Positions 13,207 to 22,109 of a DNA stretch of 37,691 nucleotides are shown here, one piece after another. The notes beneath the pieces are model-generated. The model was not told where the DNA came from. It worked only from the letters and a program-made list of their open reading frames with translations, and ran no database searches. The translations under genes were made by a program, and so were the position numbers. Origin of the DNA: Bacteroidaceae bacterium (GTDB taxonomy: Bacteria > Bacteroidota > Bacteroidia > Bacteroidales > Bacteroidaceae); NCBI GenBank assembly GCA_030843315.1, contig JAUUPT010000040.1, forward strand, positions 1 to 37,691, in the 5' to 3' direction. The first letter of the stretch is position 1. Every line of letters starts with the position of its first letter.

Positions 13207-14268
13207 ATGAAGAGGAAAAGCCGGATGAACCGGATAGGCTGGTGCATGGTATTGCTGATGTTAGCGGCATGCAGTGGCAAGGGCATCGAAGAAGAAGGGG
13301 ACGGCGGAAGTATGAACCCTTTGGAGATTATGTTCCGCATCGGCAGCCCGGCAAGCGATGAAGTGGAATACACACGTGCCGCACAGGATGAATCGGAAAC
13401 AAGAATCAACAGCCTGGCGGTGTATGACTTTCTGGTAACCGACGGAGATACCCTCTTCGAGAATGTACGGTATCTGACGGATGCAGGTGATGGAGTAACC
13501 ACCCCAAAGGCAGGGCAGTTTGTCCGCACCGATGCAGGCGCAAAAGCCTGCCTGTCGCTGTTAACCCCGGAGAACACAACGCATGTATTTGCCTTCGTGG
13601 CAAACGAGGGAAAGACGCATTTCGACTCTATCGTAACCCGGAAGTCCATAGACGACCTGCGGTGGACAACAAGCACCCGCAACCTGAAGGACGGGGCGGA
13701 TTGCGGCGGGCTGGTAGGAAGCAAGGGCGCTGTGATGACGGGAAACACCGTACCGCTAACCCTGCCGCAAGACCTGAAGGACACCGGGAAAATGACAGTA
13801 AAGTTGTACCGCATCGTAGCACGCATAGACGTGAGGAACGATGTAGCGGATGCAAGCGACCTGGTCATAGAGAACATAAGTGCCGGAAACTGCGCCCCCA
13901 CGGGCTATCTGTTTGAATGGAGCAGCAGCCAAAGCCCCACCGCCGCGAAAAGGCCCGAAGGTTACACCGCCCTCACTGCCCTGCAACGGAACCCCGAAGT
14001 GGCATCGGGCGACCTGGAAGGTCTGAGGCAGGGAGATACGTGCGGGAAGGTGATGTACCTCTACGAGTATCCCGCCGGGGAGACACCCGTACCCACCCTG
14101 AGACTGACGTACAGGCTGAACGGAGTATCCAAGACGGTGGAGGTGCAGATGCTGGCGGAAGACGGTACGCGCATCGACCTGAAAAGGAACAGGAAGTACA
14201 CACTGGTGGTGGGCGGCACCGCCACGCGCATGGTGTGCAGTGTGAGGAGCAACGAAACGGAGAAATAA
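13207..14268 (+). CDS. Third fimbrillin-family lipoprotein (minor subunit)
   Basis: 353 residues from ATG 13207. An in-frame ATG at 13192 would add an acidic MEMED that spoils the signal peptide. Lipobox LMLAAC. Fimbrillin N-domain: PLEIMFRIGSPASDEVEYTRAA, then ETRINSLAVYDFLV, the same strand order as the gene at 7925. The TRAA motif holds the candidate maturation Arg (residue 57 from this start). A C-terminal domain ends in DLKRNRKYTLVVGGTATRMV. It is smaller than the other two fimbrillins and lacks an extra C-terminal domain, so a minor or adaptor subunit is likely. It is followed after 5 nt by the DUF3868 gene. Confidence 0.75.
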   Translation: MKRKSRMNRIGWCMVLLMLAACSGKGIEEEGDGGSMNPLEIMFRIGSPASDEVEYTRAAQDESETRINSLAVYDFLVTDGDTLFENVRYLTDAGDGVTTPKAGQFVRTDAGAKACLSLLTPENTTHVFAFVANEGKTHFDSIVTRKSIDDLRWTTSTRNLKDGADCGGLVGSKGAVMTGNTVPLTLPQDLKDTGKMTVKLYRIVARIDVRNDVADASDLVIENISAGNCAPTGYLFEWSSSQSPTAAKRPEGYTALTALQRNPEVASGDLEGLRQGDTCGKVMYLYEYPAGETPVPTLRLTYRLNGVSKTVEVQMLAEDGTRIDLKRNRKYTLVVGGTATRMVCSVRSNETEK

Positions 14269-14273
14269 GAGAA

Positions 14274-15371
14274 ATGGAAAGTATGAAACGGATAAGGGAT
14301 ATATTGATAGGATTGGGATGCCTCTGCGCAACAGCCTTGCCGGGCGTCTGCGCAGAAGCGCAAACCGTGCACAGTGAGCAGTCTGCACCCGACGGAGAAA
14401 CTCGGACGGAAATACGGCGGCATACGTATCTGAAGGTGCAGTCGGAACTGAACCTCGACAGCCTGCGGATGAAGCGGAAACAGTCGAGAATGTTCACCAT
14501 CGTGCTGAGTGACGGCACGCATACACAGGCACTGCGCCCCGTCACCGTGAACGGCACATGGAGGCATCTGATGTATCTGCGGGAGCTTGGAGAAAAAACG
14601 GAGGAAGGCATCGTGATGAAATGCGGAAAGAATGGCGCAGGGCAGGTGGAATATGTGGATTCGTGCCTGTACAGCCCCTGGATGGAGGATGCCCGGCTAT
14701 GGCTTGCGGAGGATTTATGCGGCTGCGGAGGAAGCCCGATGGAGCAGGCATTGCGTCCGCTGTCCGCCAAAATAGCCAAAGTAGAGAGACAGGAAGAAAA
14801 GAAAGTCACGCCACAGGCGGAAAGCATCCCGCAAAAGGAGGTGGAGCACAAAGTGACCAAGGTAGCGCTATACTTGGATTACCTCACCTTCCCCGTGAAC
14901 CGGGCGGACATACTGCCCGACTACGGCAACAATCGGAAAGAGTTGAAGAAACTGGGTACGGCACTGGACAGCCTCATCGCCCTGCCAACCGTTCACATAG
15001 AACTGGTAGCCATGACCGGATATGCCTCGCCCGAAGGACCCTATCGGCAGAACGAAGAACTGGCATACCGGCGTACCATAGCCCTGAGGGATTACTTGCA
15101 GGATATGCCCTGTTACCGCGAGCTGCCCTTCCGCACCGCAAGCGTAGCCGAAGACTGGGAAGGGCTGAAGGCGGCATTGGAGCATTCGGACATACCCTAC
15201 CGGGAAGAGTTACTGATGATTGTAGCCACGGACCAGGAGCCGGACGGGAAGGAAGAGAATATGAAGAAGCTGGATGCAGGTAGGGCCTATAAGCTACTGA
15301 AAAAGGACTTCCTGCCGAAGCTGAGGAGAACCGTTTGCGAGATACATTATGCAGAGGAGAAAAAGAACTAA
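14274..15371 (+). CDS. DUF3868 protein with OmpA-like C-terminal half
   Basis: 365 residues from ATG 14274, five bases after the previous stop. Signal peptide (ILIGLGCLCATALPGVCAEAQ). N-terminal half of unknown fold (about 30-190) with several Cys. The C-terminal half (about 195-360) starts VALYLDYLTFPVNRADILPDYGNNRKEL and contains IELVAMTGYASPEGPYRQNEELAYRRTIALRDYL, the layout of the OmpA/MotB peptidoglycan-binding domain. DUF3868 genes accompany fimbrial operons in Bacteroidales. A role linking the pilus machinery to the periplasm or peptidoglycan is an inference. It is followed by the DUF3575 gene, its usual neighbour. Confidence 0.7.
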   Translation: MESMKRIRDILIGLGCLCATALPGVCAEAQTVHSEQSAPDGETRTEIRRHTYLKVQSELNLDSLRMKRKQSRMFTIVLSDGTHTQALRPVTVNGTWRHLMYLRELGEKTEEGIVMKCGKNGAGQVEYVDSCLYSPWMEDARLWLAEDLCGCGGSPMEQALRPLSAKIAKVERQEEKKVTPQAESIPQKEVEHKVTKVALYLDYLTFPVNRADILPDYGNNRKELKKLGTALDSLIALPTVHIELVAMTGYASPEGPYRQNEELAYRRTIALRDYLQDMPCYRELPFRTASVAEDWEGLKAALEHSDIPYREELLMIVATDQEPDGKEENMKKLDAGRAYKLLKKDFLPKLRRTVCEIHYAEEKKN

Positions 15372-15384
15372 TAAAAGAGAGATT

Positions 15385-15987
15385 ATGCAGAAAAATGAAA
15401 CAAGAATGAAACGTATGGCAATGTTTATGTACACCGTATTTTTGGTTCTGCCACTCTGTGGGCAGAACGTGGAACTGAAAACCAACCTGCTGTATCTTGC
15501 CACCTCCACGCCCAATATGGGCGTGGAGTGGAAGCTGGACAGGAAGTATACAGCCACGCTGACGGCTGCATACAACCCCTTCCACTTCAGACAGTACCAG
15601 AATGCGAAAGGCAATACCGTAAACCCGAAGCTGATGCACTGGATGATGGGAGGAGAAGTAAGGTACTGGTTCTGTGAGTCGTTCCTGGGATGGAACATAG
15701 GCGTGAATGTGTTCGGAGGAGAGTATAACATAGGCGGAATCAAGTTCATTGACAAGCTGGAAAAGCAACGCTACAAGGGATGGGGAGCAGGTGCAGGGCT
15801 GACAGCAGGCTATCAGGTACCGCTATCGGTGAGGTGGAGCCTGGACCTGTCGGTAGGCGTAGGATATGCCTACACCAGCTATACCAAGTACGACTGCTAT
15901 GCCTGCGGGTACAAAATAGGGGAAAACAGGAAGAACTATCTGGGGCCTACAAAGGCGGCGGTGGCGCTGGTGTATCTGATCAAATAA
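15385..15987 (+). CDS. DUF3575 outer-membrane-type protein
   Basis: 200 residues from ATG 15385, which has an AGAGAG ribosome-binding site; the reading open from 15349 starts inside the upstream gene. Signal peptide (MAMFMYTVFLVLPLCGQ). The rest alternates hydrophobic residues with aromatic strand ends: NVELKTNLLYLATSTPNMGVEWKL, YTATLTAAYNPF, WNIGVNVFGGEYN, WSLDLSVGVGYAYTSY, ending AAVALVYLIK. This is the pattern of a small beta barrel. DUF3575 follows DUF3868 in many fimbrial operons; function unproven. Last gene of the operon: no clear terminator, and the next gene has its own promoter. Confidence 0.7.
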   Translation: MQKNETRMKRMAMFMYTVFLVLPLCGQNVELKTNLLYLATSTPNMGVEWKLDRKYTATLTAAYNPFHFRQYQNAKGNTVNPKLMHWMMGGEVRYWFCESFLGWNIGVNVFGGEYNIGGIKFIDKLEKQRYKGWGAGAGLTAGYQVPLSVRWSLDLSVGVGYAYTSYTKYDCYACGYKIGENRKNYLGPTKAAVALVYLIK

Positions 15988-16000
15988 AGTCGTAATTTAT

Positions 16001-16030
16001 TTTGTATTCATTGGACATGCATTATCTTTG
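16001..16030 (+). promoter_or_regulatory. Promoter for the glycerophosphodiester phosphodiesterase gene
   Basis: TTTG (16001-16004), 18 nt, TATCTTTG (16023-16030). Leader about 20 nt to ATG 16057. It marks the end of the fimbrial operon. Confidence 0.55.
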
Positions 16031-16056
16031 GCTACCAAACCAAACAACTTATAACA

Positions 16057-16827
16057 ATGAATCTGAAAAATCTTCTTTTTGCATCTGCCCTGGCGGTTGC
16101 CGCATGTGGCACTATGCAGGCACAAAAAACTCAAGTCATTGCCCACCGCGGCTTCTGGAAAACCGCCGGTTCGGCACAAAACTCCATCGCCGCACTCGTG
16201 AAGGCGGATTCCATCGACTGCTATGGTTCCGAGTTTGACGTATGGCTCACTACCGATAACCAACTGGTAGTGAACCACGACGACACCTTCAAAGGCGTAA
16301 CCATGCAAGATGCCACCGCCAAAGTATGTACCGCCGTACAACTGGATAACGGCGAACAGCTCCCCACCCTGCAGCAATATATGGAGAAAGCCCGGCAACT
16401 GAAAACCCGCATCATCCTGGAACTGAAAGCCCACAAAACCCCGGAGCAGGAAACACGCGCCGTAGAGGGCATCGTGAAGATGATAAAAAACATGGGACTG
16501 GAGGATCGCACCGAGTACATCACCTTCTCCCGGCATGCCACCAAAGAGTTCATCCGCCTCGCCCCCAAAGGTACCCCCGTTTACTACCTGGAAGGTGACA
16601 TCGCCCCCAAAGAACTGAAAGAATGGGGTTGCGCCGGGCCGGACTACCACTTCAGCGTATTCAAGAAACATCCCGAATGGATCAAAGAGAGCCACGACCT
16701 GGGCATGAAAGTAAATGCCTGGACCGTGAACGACCCCAAAGACATGGAATGGCTCATCGGACAAGGTGTGGATTTCATCACTACCAACGAACCTTTATTA
16801 TTGCAAGAAATCTTAAAGAAGAAATAG
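16057..16827 (+). CDS. Glycerophosphodiester phosphodiesterase, exported
   Basis: 256 residues. N-terminal signal with a lipobox-like VAAC (Cys17), so probably a lipoprotein; cleavage after MQA is the alternative. The GDPD TIM-barrel motifs are present: His30-Arg31 (IAHRG), Glu59 and Asp61 (SEFDVWLT), His74 (VVNHDD), then LELKAH, and near the C-terminus VNAWTVND and GVDFITTNEP. It hydrolyses glycerophosphodiesters to glycerol-3-phosphate and an alcohol, most likely at the cell envelope. Single-gene unit with its own promoter and a strong terminator at 16860-16895. Confidence 0.85.
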   Translation: MNLKNLLFASALAVAACGTMQAQKTQVIAHRGFWKTAGSAQNSIAALVKADSIDCYGSEFDVWLTTDNQLVVNHDDTFKGVTMQDATAKVCTAVQLDNGEQLPTLQQYMEKARQLKTRIILELKAHKTPEQETRAVEGIVKMIKNMGLEDRTEYITFSRHATKEFIRLAPKGTPVYYLEGDIAPKELKEWGCAGPDYHFSVFKKHPEWIKESHDLGMKVNAWTVNDPKDMEWLIGQGVDFITTNEPLLLQEILKKK

Positions 16828-16859
16828 CTATATACATACATATAGAAAGCAAAACACAG

Positions 16860-16899
16860 AAAACCGCTTCATTATGTCAACAATGAAGCGGTTTTATCT
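16860..16899 (+). terminator. Intrinsic terminator of the GDPD gene
   Basis: 14-bp perfect stem AAAACCGCTTCATT (16860-16873) / AATGAAGCGGTTTT (16882-16895) with an 8-nt loop, then ATCTTT. Confidence 0.8.
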
Positions 16900-17028
16900 T
16901 TCCAAAAAGGCAGCAATACCCCGAATAAACAATCTTTTTTCTTATTTAGACTCAGGATAAGATTTCATCTTGATTACAATTTATTCAAATATAAAGCAAT
17001 GTGCTTTTAATTTGAAAGATGAATAGCT

Positions 17029-17117
17029 TATATTTGCATTGACTGAAAGTTTAATTAAAAATAAATAGAAAATAGATATTCTTTTGATTAATCATTAAAC
17101 AAAACGTCGTATATTTG
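17029..17117 (+). promoter_or_regulatory. Two promoter-like sites before dapF
   Basis: Two perfect -7 boxes: TATATTTG at 17029-17036 and TATATTTG at 17110-17117. The second has a TTTG at 17083-17086 but with a 23-nt spacer; the first has no well-spaced TTTG. The A/T-rich stretch 16900-17028 shows nothing else. Confidence 0.45.
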
Positions 17118-17166
17118 CAGTGAAATAAGACAAAAGGATATTTTTAACTAACCAACAAAGTGCAAA

Positions 17167-18021
17167 ATGACAAGAGTTGTGAAATTCACTAAAATGCAAG
17201 GCGCAGGAAATGACTACATCTATGTAGACACTACCAAGTACCCCATTGAAAATCCGGAGGAAGTTTCGAAGATATGGAGTGCGCCTCATACGGGAATTGG
17301 CAGCGATGGCCTGGTACTCATCGGCCGGTCGGAGAAAGCGGATTTCAGTATGCACATTTTCAATGCAGACGGTTCGGAAGCCATGATGTGTGGCAACGCC
17401 ACCCGCTGCATAGGCAAATATCTCTATGAAAACGAACTGACGAAAAAAACGGAAATTACACTCGACACCCAGTCGGGCATAAAGATACTGAAACTGCACG
17501 TTGCAGACGGAAAGGTAAATACCGTGACAGTGGATATGGGCATGCCTGCCGACGAACCGGCAGACTACGACGGCAAAGGTGCCAAACCAATGAAAGAACA
17601 ACCCATCGAAGTAGAGGGAGAACGATATGTAGGAACCACCGTGTCAATGGGAAACCCGCATCTGGTGATATTCGTAAATGACATTGCGGAAGTAGACCTT
17701 CCCACTATCGGTCCGAAACTGGAAAATCATCCTCTCTTCCCCGGACGCATCAACGTAGAGTTTGCCCAAGTGCTGGGCGAAGGAAAAATAAGAATGCGTG
17801 TATGGGAACGGGGTTCGGGCATCACCCAGGCCTGCGGAACCGGAGCTTGTGCCACCGCCGTAGCCGCCGCCCTCACAGGACGTGCAGGAAGAGAATCAAT
17901 CATCATTATGGATGGAGGCTCGCTCACCATAGAATGGGACGTCGCTACGAAGCATATACTTATGACAGGAGGAGCAACCAAAGTCTTCGACGGAGAAATA
18001 GAACTTATTGATAATAGATAA
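17167..18021 (+). CDS. dapF: Diaminopimelate epimerase
   Basis: 284 residues, the usual size. It interconverts LL- and meso-diaminopimelate in lysine and peptidoglycan synthesis. The two catalytic cysteines are in place: Cys75 (EAMMCGNATRC) and Cys223 (ITQACGTGACAT). The N-terminal KMQGAGNDYIYVD and the middle MGNPHLVIFV motifs are standard. The next gene, dapL, starts 45 nt downstream and supplies its substrate, so the two form an operon. Cytoplasmic enzyme. Confidence 0.95.
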   Translation: MTRVVKFTKMQGAGNDYIYVDTTKYPIENPEEVSKIWSAPHTGIGSDGLVLIGRSEKADFSMHIFNADGSEAMMCGNATRCIGKYLYENELTKKTEITLDTQSGIKILKLHVADGKVNTVTVDMGMPADEPADYDGKGAKPMKEQPIEVEGERYVGTTVSMGNPHLVIFVNDIAEVDLPTIGPKLENHPLFPGRINVEFAQVLGEGKIRMRVWERGSGITQACGTGACATAVAAALTGRAGRESIIIMDGGSLTIEWDVATKHILMTGGATKVFDGEIELIDNR

Positions 18022-18066
18022 ACTCAACCATCAATAGAAGAAATAACTTAAAACAAGAACAAGCAT

Positions 18067-19299
18067 ATGGCATTAGTAAACGAACATTTTCTGAAGCTAC
18101 CAGGTAGTTACTTATTTTCAGACATAGCTAAAAAGGTTAATACTTTCAGGATAACGCACCCCAAACAAGAGGTCATCCGTCTGGGTATCGGAGACGTTAC
18201 CCGGCCACTGCCACCGGCTTGCATCGAGGCGATGCACAAGGCAGTGGATGAGATGGCAGATTCAAAAACATTCCGCGGTTATGGTCCCGAGCAAGGGTAT
18301 GATTTTTTAATTGAAGCGATTATCAAGCATGATTATGCATCACGCGGCATTCATCTCAGTCCCACAGAAGTATTTGTAAGCGACGGGGCGAAGAGTGATA
18401 CGGGAAACATCGGCGACATTCTGCGCCACGATAACAGCGTGGGAGTGACCGACCCCATCTATCCGGTCTACATAGACAGCAACGTGATGTGCGGACGCGC
18501 CGGAGTACTGCAAGAAGACGGCAAATGGAGCAACGTGACTTATATGCCCTGCACCGCCGAAAACGACTTCATCCCCGAAATTCCCGACAAGCGCATCGAT
18601 ATCGTTTATCTCTGCTACCCCAACAACCCCACGGGAACCACCCTGACCAAACCGCAACTGAAGAAGTGGGTAGACTACGCACTTGCCAACGATACCCTGA
18701 TTCTGTTCGATGCTGCATACGAAGCATTCATCCAGGAAGACGGCGTGCCCCACTCTATCTATGAAATAAAAGGCGCAAAGAAATGTGCCATCGAGTTCCG
18801 TAGTTTCTCCAAGACTGCCGGATTCACCGGAATACGCTGCGGATACACCGTAGTACCCAAAGAGCTTACTGCCGCCACCCTGGAAGGCGAACGCATCCCG
18901 CTGAACAAGCTGTGGAACCGCCGCCAATGCACCAAGTTCAACGGCACCAGCTACATCACCCAACGAGGTGCCGAAGCCATCTACACCCCCGAGGGCAAGC
19001 GACAGATAAAGGAAACGATTGACTATTATATGAACAATGCCCGTACGATGAAGGAAGGCCTCGAAGCCTCCGGACTGAAAGTGTACGGCGGAGTGAATGC
19101 TCCCTACATCTGGCTGAAGACTCCCAACGGAGTAGGTTCCTGGAGATTCTTTGAACAGATGTTATACGAAGCCAACGTGGTGGGTACACCGGGCGTAGGT
19201 TTCGGACCCAGCGGCGAAGGATATCTCCGGTTGACCGCCTTTGGCACACACGAAGATTGCGTGGAAGCCATGAGACGCATCCGGAACTGGCTGAAATGA
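18067..19299 (+). CDS. dapL: LL-diaminopimelate aminotransferase
   Basis: 410 residues. Class I/II PLP aminotransferase; the PLP lysine is Lys249 in SFSKTAGFTGIRCG. N-terminal LFSDIAKKV, IRLGIGDVTRPLP and GYGPEQGYDFL are characteristic of DapL, which makes LL-diaminopimelate directly from tetrahydrodipicolinate and glutamate. With dapF upstream it gives the short DapL route to meso-diaminopimelate. Stop codon at 19297-19299; the outer-membrane protein gene begins 94 nt later without an obvious promoter between. Confidence 0.95.
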   Translation: MALVNEHFLKLPGSYLFSDIAKKVNTFRITHPKQEVIRLGIGDVTRPLPPACIEAMHKAVDEMADSKTFRGYGPEQGYDFLIEAIIKHDYASRGIHLSPTEVFVSDGAKSDTGNIGDILRHDNSVGVTDPIYPVYIDSNVMCGRAGVLQEDGKWSNVTYMPCTAENDFIPEIPDKRIDIVYLCYPNNPTGTTLTKPQLKKWVDYALANDTLILFDAAYEAFIQEDGVPHSIYEIKGAKKCAIEFRSFSKTAGFTGIRCGYTVVPKELTAATLEGERIPLNKLWNRRQCTKFNGTSYITQRGAEAIYTPEGKRQIKETIDYYMNNARTMKEGLEASGLKVYGGVNAPYIWLKTPNGVGSWRFFEQMLYEANVVGTPGVGFGPSGEGYLRLTAFGTHEDCVEAMRRIRNWLK

Positions 19300-19393
19300 T
19301 TTTTTCTCACTACTAACTACTATACAATAGCGCTACACTATAGGTGAGTCGGACTGATCATCCGCAATTGTCTAAACTAAAAGGTAAAAAGGT

Positions 19394-20095
19394 ATGAAAA
19401 CAAAAAGCGTTAAATTGGGGGTAATAGCCATGCTATTATCAATCACAATGCCTTTCACAGCAAAGGCTCAGGACAAAGTAGAAGCATCAGTAGGCGCCGA
19501 CCTCGTAAGTGGTTACATCTGGCGTGGTCAGGACTTGGGAGGTGTAAGCCTTCAGCCTGGCGTATCCGTTGCCTATAATGGTTTCTCTTTGGGAGCTTGG
19601 GGATCAGTAGGACTTGAGAGCACCGACACAAAGGAATTTGACCTGACATTGGGATATTCGACAGGAGGTTTCAGCGTATCGGTGACGGATTATTGGTTCA
19701 ACGGCGGCCCCGGTTATTTTCATTATGGCGCCCGCAACACAACTCATGTTTTTGAAGGACAACTTGGTTATGACTTCGGCCCCCTGGCCGTGAACTGGTA
19801 CACGAACTTTGCCGGTGCCGATGGCTTTGACAAAGACGGTGACAGAGCTTATTCATCTTACGTCTCCGTAGCCGCTCCCTTCACACTGGGAGGTTTGGAC
19901 TGGACTGCCGAAGTAGGTGCCACTCCCTGGGCTACGAGCTTCTATGGTGCCAATGGCTTTGCCGTATGCGACTTCAGCCTGGGTGTATCGAAAGAGGTAA
20001 AGGTTACCGATTCATTCTCACTTCCGCTGTTTGCCAAAGCAACCTGGAACCCGAGAACCGAAGGTGCATACTTTGTTGTCGGACTGAGTTTCTAA
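19394..20095 (+). CDS. Outer-membrane beta-barrel protein in the nitrogen cluster
   Basis: 233 residues; no exact family recognised, similar in style to TorF-like small porins. Signal peptide ends at AKA-Q (about 25). The mature part is a succession of amphipathic strands: VEASVGADLVSGYIWRGQDLGG, VSLQPGVSVAYNGFSLGAWGSVG, FDLTLGYSTGGFSVSVTDYWF, and so on. It ends in aromatic YFVVGLSF, the C-terminal Phe typical of barrels. It lies 32 nt before glnK and is followed by amt, so it may let ammonium or a small nitrogen compound across the outer membrane. That role is inferred from position only. Confidence 0.65.
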   Translation: MKTKSVKLGVIAMLLSITMPFTAKAQDKVEASVGADLVSGYIWRGQDLGGVSLQPGVSVAYNGFSLGAWGSVGLESTDTKEFDLTLGYSTGGFSVSVTDYWFNGGPGYFHYGARNTTHVFEGQLGYDFGPLAVNWYTNFAGADGFDKDGDRAYSSYVSVAAPFTLGGLDWTAEVGATPWATSFYGANGFAVCDFSLGVSKEVKVTDSFSLPLFAKATWNPRTEGAYFVVGLSF

Positions 20096-20127
20096 AAAAG
20101 AGTGTAGAATAGTAAATAGTTTAAAGT

Positions 20128-20484
20128 ATGAAAAAGATTGAAGCTATTATCCGCAAGACAAAGTTCGAGGAAGTGAAGGACGCACTGCTCGAAGCGGACA
20201 TTGAATGGTTCTCTTACTACGAAGTAAGGGGCATCGGGAAGTCCAGGCAAGCCCGCATCTACCGTGGTGTGATGTACGACACCAGCTCTATCGAACGAAT
20301 CCTGATCTCCATCGTAGTGCGCGATAAAAATGCAGAGAAGACCGTACAGGCCATCATCAACTCTGCACAGACCGGCGAAATCGGTGACGGACGTATCTTC
20401 GTCATTCCTATCGAAGATGCCATCCGCATCCGCACTGCCGAGAGAGGCGACATCGCCCTCTATAATGCCGAAAAAGAAAGATAA
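20128..20484 (+). CDS. glnK: PII nitrogen regulatory protein
   Basis: 118 residues. PII fold: N-terminal MKKIEAIIRKTKFEEVKDAL, T-loop (about 37-55) with Tyr45 and Tyr50 at the positions of Tyr46/Tyr51 of E. coli PII, and the B-loop TGEIGDGRIFVIPIEDAIRIRT for ATP/2-oxoglutarate. The T-loop sequence IYRGVMYDTSSIER differs from the proteobacterial one, but the modifiable Tyr is retained. PII proteins linked to amt block the ammonium channel when nitrogen is plentiful. The amt gene starts 82 nt downstream. Confidence 0.92.
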   Translation: MKKIEAIIRKTKFEEVKDALLEADIEWFSYYEVRGIGKSRQARIYRGVMYDTSSIERILISIVVRDKNAEKTVQAIINSAQTGEIGDGRIFVIPIEDAIRIRTAERGDIALYNAEKER

Positions 20485-20566
20485 CAGGCAGCATCAAACC
20501 ACCACCCGCCGGACAGCGTGCCCGGTGAGAAGCAAAAATACAATACAACTAAATAGTTAAGAGATT

Positions 20567-22003
20567 ATGGATAAACATATAAAACGCAGTTTTGCCCGAC
20601 TGTGTATAGCCACTGCTATATTCATGGCATTCTGCTTTACCACAGATATTTATGCACAAGATGCCGCAGCTACGGAGGATGTAGCGGCAGCGGTAACAGA
20701 AGTAATCACCGCAACAGAAATCCCCGTTGAAGCGGCCGCAGCACCCGATAACATCGGCGAACTGGCCAACGGATTGAACACCGTTTGGATGCTGCTCGCA
20801 GCCATGCTAGTATTCTTCATGCAGCCGGGATTCGCACTGGTAGAAGCAGGCTTCACCCGCACCAAGAACACCGCCAACATCCTGATGAAGAACCTTGTGG
20901 ACTTCATGTTCGGTTCCCTGCTCTACTGGTTCATCGGTTTCGGACTGATGTTCGGCATAGGCGGATTCATCGGAATGCCCCACTTCTTCGACCTCTCGTT
21001 CTATGACGGCGGCGGACTTCCCTCGGAAGGCTTCCTCATATTCCAGACGGTGTTCTGCGCCACAGCAGCCACTATCGTATCTGGAGCAATGGCAGAACGC
21101 ACCAAGTTCTCCATGTATCTGGTCTACACCATCTGTATCAGCGTCATCATTTACCCGGTTTCCGGTCACTGGACCTGGGGCGGCGGTTGGCTGATGAACG
21201 GCGAAGCAGGTTCGTTCATGATGGATACGTTCGGAACAGTCTTCCATGACTTCGCCGGGTCTACAATCGTACACTCCGTAGGCGGTTGGATTGCCCTGGT
21301 AGGTGCAGCCATCCTCGGCCCGCGTATCGGCAAGTACACCAAGGACGGCAAGTCGAAAGCTATTCCGGGGCACAACCTTACGCTGGCAGCACTGGGTGTA
21401 TTCATCCTTTGGTTCGGCTGGTTCGGATTCAACCCGGGTTCACAGTTGGCAGCTGCTTCTACGGCAGATCAGATAGCCATCTCACACGTATTCCTCACTA
21501 CCAACCTGGCCGCTTGTGCCGGAGGTTTCTTCGCACTTTGCATCAGTTGGTGGAAGTATAGCAAACCATCCCTGTCACTCACACTGAATGGTATCCTGGC
21601 AGGTCTGGTAGGTATCACGGCAGGTTGCGACATGGTTTCGGCAACGGGTGCTGTTGTCATCGGCGCCATCTGTGGCATCGTGATGATATTCTCGGTAGAG
21701 TTCATCGACAGAGTGCTGAAGATTGACGACCCTGTGGGTGCATCTTCCGTACACGGTGTTTGCGGTTTCCTCGGAACGGTGCTCACCGGATTGCTCTCTA
21801 CCAGTGAAGGTCTGTTCTACGGAGCAGGAGCAGGATTCTTCCTCGCACAGTTGTTCGGCGCACTCGTAGTAGGCGCATGGGCGGCAGGCATGGGATTCGT
21901 CATCTTCAAGGCTCTTGACAAGATACACGGACTCCGCGTTTCCAAGCGCATCGAAGAAGAAGGTCTCGACATCTACGAACACGGAGAGTCGGCCTACAAC
22001 TAA
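20567..22003 (+). CDS. amt: Ammonium transporter
   Basis: 478 residues. Cleavable signal (about 1-28, FCFTTDIYAQ), then an Ala/Glu-rich stretch to about 60. After that come eleven hydrophobic segments starting NTVWMLLAAMLVFFMQPGFALVEAGF. Pore histidines lie in TIVHSVGGWIAL and SSVHGVCGFLGT (the AmtB twin-His pair). GHWTWGGGWL and FGWFGFNPGSQL are also family motifs. It moves ammonium/ammonia across the inner membrane and is expected to be gated by the PII encoded just upstream. The long acidic N-terminal insert is unlike E. coli AmtB. It is followed by a stem-loop at 22013-22040 and glnN. Confidence 0.93.
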   Translation: MDKHIKRSFARLCIATAIFMAFCFTTDIYAQDAAATEDVAAAVTEVITATEIPVEAAAAPDNIGELANGLNTVWMLLAAMLVFFMQPGFALVEAGFTRTKNTANILMKNLVDFMFGSLLYWFIGFGLMFGIGGFIGMPHFFDLSFYDGGGLPSEGFLIFQTVFCATAATIVSGAMAERTKFSMYLVYTICISVIIYPVSGHWTWGGGWLMNGEAGSFMMDTFGTVFHDFAGSTIVHSVGGWIALVGAAILGPRIGKYTKDGKSKAIPGHNLTLAALGVFILWFGWFGFNPGSQLAAASTADQIAISHVFLTTNLAACAGGFFALCISWWKYSKPSLSLTLNGILAGLVGITAGCDMVSATGAVVIGAICGIVMIFSVEFIDRVLKIDDPVGASSVHGVCGFLGTVLTGLLSTSEGLFYGAGAGFFLAQLFGALVVGAWAAGMGFVIFKALDKIHGLRVSKRIEEEGLDIYEHGESAYN

Positions 22004-22012
22004 ACATATCAT

Positions 22013-22040
22013 CCCGGTGGGGCTTGGCCGCCCCTCCGGG
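22013..22040 (+). terminator. Stem-loop between amt and glnN
   Basis: CCCGG-T-GGGGC (22013-22023) pairs with GCCCC-T-CCGGG (22030-22040) around a 6-nt loop, with one T-T mismatch. A T run follows 16 nt later (TTTTTTT at about 22057). It may partly terminate or stabilise the amt message, separating glnN expression. Confidence 0.5.
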
Positions 22041-22109
22041 AACAACAACCCAAGAGTTTTTTTCACTCTAACATAATTTTATAAACCAACAATTACAACT
22101 CAAGGTATT

